Shown: in pieces, positions 7,362 through 13,393 of the stretch | How the letters are laid out: each line of letters opens with the position of its first letter | Numbering within the stretch: position 1 is the first letter of the stretch | Source: CAYJIL01 sp964370235 | GTDB lineage: Bacteria > Bacteroidota > Bacteroidia > Bacteroidales > Rikenellaceae | Direction of reading: 5' to 3' | Assembly: GCA_964370235.1 (NCBI GenBank) | Contig: CAYJIL010000062.1 | Span: forward strand, 1-13,393 | DNA length: 13,393 nt | Notes under the pieces: model-generated | What the model was told of the DNA's origin: nothing | The model's database searches: none | Seen by the model: the letters and a program-made list of their open reading frames with translations, nothing else | Made by a program: the position numbers and the translations under genes

Positions 7362-7556
7362 TTGGCAAAGGAGACCAAAAATAAAAGTTTTGTTCTACGC
7401 ATCGACCCTCAGTTGTTGGATGCAGTAGAAAAATGGGCTGACGATGAATTTCGTAGCGTAAATGGACAGCTATTGTATATAATTAACGAGGCACTAAAAA
7501 AGAGCCGTCGTCTACCCAAAAAGAGTAGTAAATCTTTAAGCGATGAAAATAGTTAA
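7362..7556 (+). CDS. Small Arc-type ribbon-helix-helix protein
   Basis: A predicted DNA-binding protein of 64 aa with the ribbon-helix-helix order: a short beta strand (KSFVLRID, 8-15), helix A (PQLLDAVEKWADDEF, 16-30), a turn with RSVNGQ (31-36), helix B (LLYIINEALKKSRR, 37-50), then a basic Lys/Ser tail. The spacing and the SVNGQ helix cap match Arc-family proteins. No ATG occurs in frame between the previous stop and the conserved core; TTG at 7362 is the likely start and gives MAKETKNKSF. It lies 14 nt after the SPFH gene, so the two are probably cotranscribed. It may autoregulate the operon, but proteins of this type beside SPFH genes could also act without binding DNA. No toxin gene is adjacent, so an antitoxin role has no support here. 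Confidence 0.82.
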   Translation: MAKETKNKSFVLRIDPQLLDAVEKWADDEFRSVNGQLLYIINEALKKSRRLPKKSSKSLSDENS

Positions 7557-7603
7557 CTCTTTTCGCTGATAACTTATACAGTGTTAATGTTATTTAACGC
7601 CAA

Positions 7604-7767
7604 AAAGAGGCTGTCTCGAATTAATTCGAAGCAGCCTCTTTTGTTAGAAATTTGTATCAAAATTCAGTTTTGGGGCTTCGTGATGAGCATAAAACGGAGC
7701 GTACTGGAGTACGTGAGTATTTATGCGATTCAGGAAGTGACAAAAATGTTTTTGAGACAGTTTCTTT
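7604..7767. repeat. MITE-like nested inverted-repeat element, ~164 bp
   Basis: The ends are inverted repeats: 7604-7620 pairs with 7751-7767 at 14 of 17 positions, both carrying CTGTCTC. Inside, 7668-7704 and 7709-7745 form a second equal-length inverted repeat, 24 of 37 positions matching, around a TGGA loop, with perfect blocks GCATAAA/TTTATGC, CGTAC/GTACG and TTTTG/CAAAA. The left end also contains the terminator hairpin at 7606-7642. No meaningful protein is encoded, and I see no clear target-site duplication. This looks like a dispersed non-coding repeat or the remnant of an insertion-sequence end. Copy number elsewhere in the genome decides it. Confidence 0.55.
7606..7642 (+). terminator. 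Intrinsic terminator after the RHH gene
   Basis: AGAGGCTG (7606-7613) pairs with CAGCCTCT (7632-7639), and TCGAA/TTCGA continue the stem inside across a small T-G/C-A irregularity. T residues follow (7639-7642). It lies 50 nt past the RHH stop and probably ends that operon, while being part of the larger repeat. Confidence 0.75.
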
Positions 7768-7824
7768 GCTATGTACCTAGTTGAATAACTAATGAAACTA
7801 TCCACTCACACATTTATATAAGCA

Positions 7825-7865
7825 AGCAGGCTCGATACAAAATAGTATCAAGCCTGCTCTTTTTT
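7825..7865 (+). terminator. Strong hairpin terminator between convergent operons
   Basis: AGCAGGCT (7825-7832) pairs with AGCCTGCT (7851-7858). Inside a single C-A mismatch, GATAC pairs with GTATC, leaving a 6-nt loop. A T-rich run (7859-7865) follows on the plus strand, so it best terminates rightward transcripts. On the minus strand no U-tract follows the stem, so it is a weaker candidate for ending the susCD message, although the stem alone may help. Confidence 0.8.
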
Positions 7866-7901
7866 GCATTTGTATGTAGCTGATGCTACAATTTATGCTC
7901 T

Positions 7902-9923
7902 CTATCTCTCTGCTGGCATATTAGCCTCGTTTGGCCAATATGGGTTTTGATATAGAGGAGAAGTACTAAGGTTTGTTTCGCCTCCCTCTGTTGCAGGAAG
8001 ATCTGCTGTTAACAAGATCTCATATGCAGGAATTGGCGAAAGATATGCAGCCTCTGTCCAAGTATAACCATTAAATAGAGTGTTATTAGTTTTAATAGCT
8101 CTGTATGGACGTAGGTACTTGCTATCGTCGCTAGAAGATACGTTAGGAGTTTCACCGTCGCCCTCTTTACCTTGCTCGATTAGCAATGTCTTCTTAGTCT
8201 CTTCGCTAATGTACTCCTCTGACTTGTACAGCTCATCCCAAAGGTTAACACCCTCGATAATGTAGTTTTGTACTTGGTCTAGTGCACGCCAGCTCTTAAG
8301 GTCATCCCATCTTGTTGTCTCACCAATCATCTCGATACGACGCTCACGACGAATGTTGTAAAGTGTAGCATCTACCATCTTACCAGCAGAGTATGCACCC
8401 CAATCGTTCTCTTTAGAAACATCGGTATTGTCGATTGTTAGCTGAATATCTGTGCTAACACCGGCTCTTTCACGAAGTGCTTTCCAGTACTTAATTGCGT
8501 CTGAGTCAAGCGACTTATTCTTCATATAGCTAGCCTCCATATAAATAAGATATGATTCAGCTGCTCTATAAATTGGACAACCATAATATGCTCTTTGACC
8601 AGTTTCAGCATACTCTGGTGTGTAGTTATAGTATTTACGGTTTCTATAACCAGTAACATCACGCTGCTCCTGAAGGTTATTGATAATTAGAGGATCTCCA
8701 AACTTTAGAATCTCTTCGCCACCAACAGCTAGGTTGTCGCTATTATCAAATACAAATAGTTGTAGACGCTCGTCACGATCTTCGTTTACTTTATCAAGTG
8801 TAGAATCGCCATGGTAACCGCTACCCGATGCATAGATTGGAAGACCATTCTTCATTAGGTGACTGTCGATATATCCTTTTGTGTAACCCATGTTACCACC
8901 ACCTAGAATATAAGCTGGTACAGAGTGAAGGATACCTTGTTCACTGCTATACTGTCTCCAGAAAAGAATCTCAGGGTATGTACCCATATCTAATGCACCA
9001 AACATTTCGAAGTATGGGTTGAAGCCCGAAAACTGACCAAACTCAGGGTTGATAACACCACTGTTAACAGTAAGTTGAATAGCATCTGCAATTTCTTTTG
9101 AGTTTTTCATTGCCTCTGTCAAGAAGTAGTTAATCTCGGCGTTAAGGTCAATAGTGAAGCCCTCGTTATAAGATGCTTGTGCACCTGGCCAATCTGGACC
9201 ACCCGGAACAAATGCTGTACCTTGGTGGTATGTCAACCATCTTGCTTCATATAGCGCTACCCTTGCGCGAAGCTGTGTTGCTACCTTGCGAGTAAGGCGG
9301 TTGTTGTTGTTCATTTCGGTCTTAAGCATCGAAATTGCTTTGTCAAGGTCTTCAAGAATGAAGCGTGCAACTTCGTTTCTAGGCGCTCTTTTACTTAGAG
9401 CAACTAGCTCTTCTCTGTCGTCTTTAGGCACAGTTGTTACAATAGGTACGTCGCCATATAGCTTATACATATTGAAGTAACGAAGTGCTCTCATAAAGTA
9501 TATCTCACCAATATAGTGATTGATATTATCTGCATTGCCACTAATTTCACCAGCTTCAGCCTTTGGTAGAACTTCTTGCAGGAAGTAATTCAGGTTACGA
9601 ATAGGCGAGAATGTATAGTTGTCATTGTCTGACGAAGGAACACGTCTATTGCCCGGCTCCCAATACCACTCAGATGCATTTGTAGTAGCTACGTTATCGG
9701 TATGGTAATCATAAATAACTAGTCCCATATCCCAATTACCGTGCGATGGGAACGAGTATGCATTTATGGCATACGCAGCAAGGTCGTTCTCTGATGAGAA
9801 GAATTGCTCTGGCGTTACTTCGTCAAGTGGTTGTCTGTCCAAAAATTTCTCGCACGCACTAAACGAACTAACAGCAAGCGCTAGGCACGTGATATTTATA
9901 TATTTTTTTATATTATATTTCAT
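7902..9923 (-). CDS. SusD/RagB family outer-membrane nutrient-binding lipoprotein
   Basis: A surface-exposed lipoprotein that captures substrate and acts as a lid on its SusC partner. At 673 aa it is larger than SusD itself (about 550). A lipoprotein signal ends in FSAC with the lipidated Cys at 24, followed by EKFLDRQPLDEVTPEQFF, a typical SusD N-terminus. TPR-like helices include MRALRYFNMYKLYGDVPIV (144-162). Family landmarks AESYLIYMEA (455-464), KALRERAGV (481-489), RRERRIEMIGE (525-535), WDDLKSWR (539-546) and LSPIPAYEIL (628-637) are all present and intact. It begins 11 nt after the susC stop, so the two form one operon. The substrate cannot be read from sequence. The gene is probably expressed with susC from a promoter upstream of it. 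Confidence 0.95.
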   Translation of the reverse strand: MKYNIKKYINITCLALAVSSFSACEKFLDRQPLDEVTPEQFFSSENDLAAYAINAYSFPSHGNWDMGLVIYDYHTDNVATTNASEWYWEPGNRRVPSSDNDNYTFSPIRNLNYFLQEVLPKAEAGEISGNADNINHYIGEIYFMRALRYFNMYKLYGDVPIVTTVPKDDREELVALSKRAPRNEVARFILEDLDKAISMLKTEMNNNNRLTRKVATQLRARVALYEARWLTYHQGTAFVPGGPDWPGAQASYNEGFTIDLNAEINYFLTEAMKNSKEIADAIQLTVNSGVINPEFGQFSGFNPYFEMFGALDMGTYPEILFWRQYSSEQGILHSVPAYILGGGNMGYTKGYIDSHLMKNGLPIYASGSGYHGDSTLDKVNEDRDERLQLFVFDNSDNLAVGGEEILKFGDPLIINNLQEQRDVTGYRNRKYYNYTPEYAETGQRAYYGCPIYRAAESYLIYMEASYMKNKSLDSDAIKYWKALRERAGVSTDIQLTIDNTDVSKENDWGAYSAGKMVDATLYNIRRERRIEMIGETTRWDDLKSWRALDQVQNYIIEGVNLWDELYKSEEYISEETKKTLLIEQGKEGDGETPNVSSSDDSKYLRPYRAIKTNNTLFNGYTWTEAAYLSPIPAYEILLTADLPATEGGETNLSTSPLYQNPYWPNEANMPAER

Positions 9924-9934
9924 CGCATAACAGT

Positions 9935-12900
9935 TTAGAAGTTAACATTTAGACCAACAGCAATTGTGCGTTGTAGAGGGTAAAGTTTACCTGCACCCCA
10001 TTCGCCACCAATTGTCTCTGGGTCGAAGATATCTGTTAATGATGTACCAGTCCATAGGTTATCTGCCGACACATACACTCTCAGGTAACTTACATTAATC
10101 TTTTCGAGTAGTTTTGTTGGGAATGTATAACCAACCTGAAGATTCTTTAGACGAATGTATGCACCATTTTGTAGATAATGAGTTTGCTTATATTGGTTTT
10201 TTTCACTCTGTGTAAACAGAGGTCTAGTGTAGTAAGCATCTAGGTTTGCGCCTAGTGGGTCACCCTCTGGGCGGAAGAAATCCCAGTGCTCAACAAAACC
10301 TGCACTCTGCCACATACCACCTGTTGCTCCCCACATATAAGGGCCAGTTAACCATACATCTCGCTTACCAACACCTTGGAAGAATGCCTTGATGTCGATA
10401 CCTTTATACGCTGCATCTAGTGTAATACCAAAATTGTAACGAGCTGTCGAGTTACCAATTACCGAAAGGTCACCATGGTCTGTTAGTGTGTTTTGTCCGT
10501 TTGATACCTCACCATCACCGTTAAGATCGGCATACATCATATCACCCGCAGCCCACTGGCTACCCCAAGTTGGTTTGTTCTCAAGAAGATGTTCCTCCAT
10601 CTCGGCATCGGTTTTTGCAATACCTACAGATGTATAACCCCAAATATCGCCAGTCATTTGACCGTTGTAGTAAGTACTCAAAAGACCACTATCGTTAGGA
10701 TATTGTGTAATCTCGGTTTGTGCATCAGAAAGAACCACGTTAATGCCATAGCTAAAGTCATCGCCTATTCTGTCTCTCCAAGATGCTTGAATCTCCCAAC
10801 CACGAGTAATTTGGTCGGTGTTGTTAACCTTAGGAACTGCAGTACCTAGTATGTTTGGTAGCTCTGGAGCAGGGCCAATCATATCAAGTGTTGCACGCTC
10901 AAAATAGTCAAACGAACCAGTCAAACGGTTATTGAAAGCAGCCCAATCAAGACCAATATTCCAAGACTGAACAGTCTCCCAAGTAAGTAGACTTGTTACG
11001 ATACCCGGAGCCGATGCTGTATTTTGCTTCTCGCCATCGATCAACCAAGAGCTATTTACCGAACCAACAGGCAGTGTTTGGTAGAACGGATATAGCGCTT
11101 TGGTATTCATGTTACCTAGCTGACCCCAAGATGCTCTAAGCTTAAGCATAGATACCTTGTCTGCGATAGGTGCAAAGAAATCCTCTTTTGCAATATTCCA
11201 ACCAGCCGATACCGATGGGTAACTTCCCCAACGCTTATCGCCAATAAAACGAGACGCACCATCATAACGGAAGTTAACCTCAAGTAGGTATTTCTCTTGG
11301 TAGTCGTAGTTTAAACGACCAAAGAAACCAGCCGATGACCAGTGTTCGTAGCCGCCCCAAATATTAGGGTTCGACGTTGCAGTGTTGATAGTTGGTACGT
11401 TAGGAGTATACAGACCATCCTTTCTACCACTAAGGTCACGCATCTCGTTTAGCTCGGCATTAAAACCACCCATAACAGTGAAGTTATGCTCGTTTAGCTT
11501 GAAGTTGTAGTTGCTATAGATATTTGTAGTCCAGTAATTTGTTTTTTCAGCTATTTCGTATATTCTACTGCCACCAGCCGGAAGACTACCATCCCAAGAA
11601 ATTGGAAGCTCCTCACCATCTGGGTTATGTACATTAATAGGCAGAAGATCATAATGCTCATTCTTTAGATTAGTCTTATAACTAGCATCTGCTACGATGT
11701 TCCATCCCTCTAGTGGAGTTGCTGTAAACTTAATTTGGTTAGTAAAGAAATCTTTCTCGCTGTTTTGTCTACCACCATCTACCATCTGTGGAATCTCTGA
11801 TGCGTCGGTTGCATAACCATTAGGGTCAACAATGGGGTTGGTAGGCCAGCGACGTGCGATATTATGGAAGAACAGTCCTGTCATATAAGTAGGACGCTCA
11901 TAGTTCTCTCTTGTCCATTTACCGTTATATGTCATTCGTAACCAGCTGTATAGCTCGGTGTCGACACGTGCATTAAGTGTGTTGCGCTGGAAGTCATCGC
12001 TTGTGTGGTCGATCAAACCAGTTTGATTTAGCATACTACCACTAATACGGTATGTTGTTTTTTCGTTACCACCACTAATTGATAGGTTGTGCGATGTTGT
12101 TGGAGCCCAATCTTTATACCAATAGTCAAACCAATCGGTATTGGCATTTGCTCCAGTGTAGTACTGCCAGTGAGTACCTGCTGGGTTTGCTACTGTACCA
12201 TAATCTATCTCGCCATTCTTGTACTTGACAATACGATCCATTACCTCGTCAGAGAATACGGCTGCACCACCTTCGTTAAGAGAAGCACGATTAAAATAGT
12301 TTGCAAACATTTCGGAATCCATCATATCTGGAGTACCAATAGCCTGCGAGTAACGAGTATCAAACGAGTAAGTTACCTGGGTCTTACCCTCTTTACCACT
12401 CTTTGTTGTAATTAGGATTACACCAAACGCAGCACGAGAACCATAGATAGCCGATGCAGCAGCATCTTTAAGTACCGATACGCTCTCAATGTCGTTAGGG
12501 TTAACGGTGTTCATATTACCTTCAACACCATCGATAAGTACAAGAGGAGATGAGTTAGAACCATCACCAATAGTACCAGCACCACGAATGTTGATTGCAA
12601 GCTCACTATCTAGCGCACCACCAGTATTACCTACAGATAGGTTAAGACCAGGGATAACACCTTGTAGGGCTTGGCTTACGTTTTGTACAGGGCGAGACTC
12701 AAGTACCTCGTCACCCACCATACTCACGGCACCTGTTACAGATACCTTTTTTTGAGTACCATAACCAATCACCACTACCTCATCGGTAACTAGTGCATCG
12801 ATTTCTAGTACAAAGTTTACTACATCGCTCTTACCAACTGTCGCAGTTGCCGATTTGTAGCCAATAAATTCAGCAACTAGGATATCACCCTCGTTAGCTT

Positions 12901-13141
12901 TAACAGAGAATCCTCCGTTTGCACCTGTGATATCACCAACAGTGGTGTTCTGTAATGTTACTGTTGCACCCGCAATTGGGTTTCCTTCGGAGTCACTTAC
13001 AACTCCCGTAATTGTCAACTCTTGTTGAGCTGTTAAGTGTGTATTAGTTGTATTGTTTGTGTTTGCCCAAACAGAGCTGGGAACACAGTTACACAACACC
13101 ATACACGCTAAGAATAGTTTTGGGTAGAATTGTTTTCTCAT
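9935..13141 (-). CDS. SusC/RagA family TonB-dependent outer-membrane transporter
   Basis: An outer-membrane beta-barrel importing glycans or other oligomers with SusD, energised by TonB. Length 1068 aa is normal for SusC. In order: a signal peptide (about 1-26, ending in VWA-N), a carboxypeptidase-regulatory-like domain (42-115, GVVSDSEGNPIAGATVTL), the family sequence DEVVVIGYGTQKK (120-132), a plug domain (about 133-250) with NIRGAGTIG and DAAASAIYGSRAAFGVILITTK (in parts, 226-247), then a 22-strand-type barrel ending in the aromatic GLNVNF. There is no N-terminal STN (secretin/TonB short N) domain, so it is not expected to signal through an ECF sigma/anti-sigma pair. The frame is intact. 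susD follows 11 nt later. Substrate and regulator are not visible in the window. Confidence 0.96.
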   Translation of the reverse strand: MRKQFYPKLFLACMVLCNCVPSSVWANTNNTTNTHLTAQQELTITGVVSDSEGNPIAGATVTLQNTTVGDITGANGGFSVKANEGDILVAEFIGYKSATATVGKSDVVNFVLEIDALVTDEVVVIGYGTQKKVSVTGAVSMVGDEVLESRPVQNVSQALQGVIPGLNLSVGNTGGALDSELAINIRGAGTIGDGSNSSPLVLIDGVEGNMNTVNPNDIESVSVLKDAAASAIYGSRAAFGVILITTKSGKEGKTQVTYSFDTRYSQAIGTPDMMDSEMFANYFNRASLNEGGAAVFSDEVMDRIVKYKNGEIDYGTVANPAGTHWQYYTGANANTDWFDYWYKDWAPTTSHNLSISGGNEKTTYRISGSMLNQTGLIDHTSDDFQRNTLNARVDTELYSWLRMTYNGKWTRENYERPTYMTGLFFHNIARRWPTNPIVDPNGYATDASEIPQMVDGGRQNSEKDFFTNQIKFTATPLEGWNIVADASYKTNLKNEHYDLLPINVHNPDGEELPISWDGSLPAGGSRIYEIAEKTNYWTTNIYSNYNFKLNEHNFTVMGGFNAELNEMRDLSGRKDGLYTPNVPTINTATSNPNIWGGYEHWSSAGFFGRLNYDYQEKYLLEVNFRYDGASRFIGDKRWGSYPSVSAGWNIAKEDFFAPIADKVSMLKLRASWGQLGNMNTKALYPFYQTLPVGSVNSSWLIDGEKQNTASAPGIVTSLLTWETVQSWNIGLDWAAFNNRLTGSFDYFERATLDMIGPAPELPNILGTAVPKVNNTDQITRGWEIQASWRDRIGDDFSYGINVVLSDAQTEITQYPNDSGLLSTYYNGQMTGDIWGYTSVGIAKTDAEMEEHLLENKPTWGSQWAAGDMMYADLNGDGEVSNGQNTLTDHGDLSVIGNSTARYNFGITLDAAYKGIDIKAFFQGVGKRDVWLTGPYMWGATGGMWQSAGFVEHWDFFRPEGDPLGANLDAYYTRPLFTQSEKNQYKQTHYLQNGAYIRLKNLQVGYTFPTKLLEKINVSYLRVYVSADNLWTGTSLTDIFDPETIGGEWGAGKLYPLQRTIAVGLNVNF

Positions 13142-13345
13142 AGAATAAAATTTAAAAATGCATATTTTCTATTATTTACTCAGCTTGCTATTTCTCAAAA
13201 TTTACCTGCATTAAAAATTAAATTGAACATGTATAGTAATTTAGTTGTTGGGGATGGTAAAGTCCACATCAACTCATTTCGTTATTGTAAAGAACGGATT
13301 TAACAAAGGAAAACAAAGGTTGTAGCCTGTTTGTAGTTAGCGTAA
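13142..13345. other. susC upstream leader, no clear promoter
   Basis: An AT-rich region upstream of the leftward susC. No exact TAnnTTTG with a spaced -33 element is found for the minus strand; the closest is TAAATTTTG (minus strand, 13196-13204), which has one base too many in the spacer of the motif and no matching -33. A direct repeat ACAAAGG occurs at 13303-13309 and 13313-13319, exactly 10 bp apart, which could be an activator-binding site. Expression may therefore need an activator. Confidence 0.4.
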
Positions 13346-13373
13346 TTTTTGTATGGGGTACCCCATACAAAAA
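13346..13373. repeat. 28-bp perfect palindrome upstream of susC
   Basis: GTATGGGGTACCCCATAC (13351-13368) is extended by five T on the left and five A on the right, giving a perfect 28-bp palindrome centred between 13359 and 13360. T tracts lie before the stem and A tracts after it on both strands, so it does not fit an intrinsic terminator. It could be an operator for a dimeric protein or a transposon-associated hairpin. Confidence 0.6.
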
Positions 13374-13393
13374 AAACTATAGTTTTTTTTGTA
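13366..13393. repeat. Second 28-bp palindrome, overlapping the first and cut by the window end
   Basis: ACTATAGT flanked by A and T tracts of equal length, then by TAC and GTA, makes a perfect palindrome centred between 13379 and 13380 that runs to the last base of the window. It shares TACAAAAA (13366-13373) with the first palindrome. Because it is still symmetric at the edge, the full repeat may continue outside. Confidence 0.55.

Noticed and set aside
7581..7784. 67-aa open frame in the convergent intergenic region
   Set aside because: It runs through the terminator hairpin and the nested inverted repeat, has no family resemblance, and is explained by the repeat.
7768..7824. Target-site duplication or attachment site flanking the repeat element
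   Set aside because: Bases outside 7604 and 7767 show no matching direct repeat that I can support.
12489..12755. 88-aa open frame antisense to the susC plug domain
   Set aside because: It is a shadow of a confident coding region, with no promoter, signal or motif of its own; the same holds for the antisense frame at 12089-12415.
13346..13373. Palindrome as a bidirectional intrinsic terminator
   Set aside because: On both strands the T tract precedes the stem and an A tract follows it, the opposite of what a terminator needs.
1..13393. CRISPR array, tRNA or rRNA gene, prophage or defence genes
   Set aside because: No regularly spaced repeats, no cloverleaf or rRNA signature, and no recombinase, nuclease or phage structural protein was recognised on either strand.

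Overview
This window looks like chromosomal DNA from a member of the Bacteroidota, most likely a Bacteroidales. The evidence is a classic SusC/SusD outer-membrane pair, Bacteroides-type promoters (TTTG or TTGG near -33, 19 nt spacer, TAnnTTTG near -7), A-rich leaders without clear Shine-Dalgarno sequences, and a flotillin-like FloA with an NfeD partner. I cannot name the genus from the sequence alone.

Layout. Positions 20-688 (-) carry a 222-aa conserved-looking protein of unknown function. A divergent intergenic region (689-984) with promoter-like elements for both directions follows. Positions 985-3182 (+) form a translationally coupled pair: a two-helix membrane sensor ending in a HAMP domain, and a TrkH-type potassium channel/transporter subunit. 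A new promoter overlapping the trkH stop codon probably drives a three-gene operon at 3268-6273 (+): an exported coiled-coil protein with two SPOR-like modules, a short NfeD-like membrane protein, and FloA. This ends at a strong terminator (6302-6333). A near-consensus promoter then drives a second SPFH/Band 7 protein and a small ribbon-helix-helix protein (6427-7556). The convergent intergenic region (7557-7901) holds two hairpin terminators, the first forming the left end of a ~164-bp MITE-like nested inverted repeat. The rest (7902-13141, -) is a susC-susD pair, read leftward. Its upstream region (13142-13393) has no clear promoter, but has a 10-bp-period direct repeat and two overlapping 28-bp perfect palindromes that reach the window edge.

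How the genes may work together. The left half reads as a membrane-organisation neighbourhood: ion transport with a coupled sensor, a flotillin/NfeD scaffold with a periplasmic partner, and a second SPFH protein with its own putative DNA-binding protein. FloA and NfeD are an established functional pair; links between the other units are inference from adjacency and from three identical TATATTTG -7 boxes. The SusCD pair is a separate nutrient-uptake unit (TonB-dependent import of a glycan or similar oligomer). No degradative enzyme or dedicated regulator for it lies inside the window.
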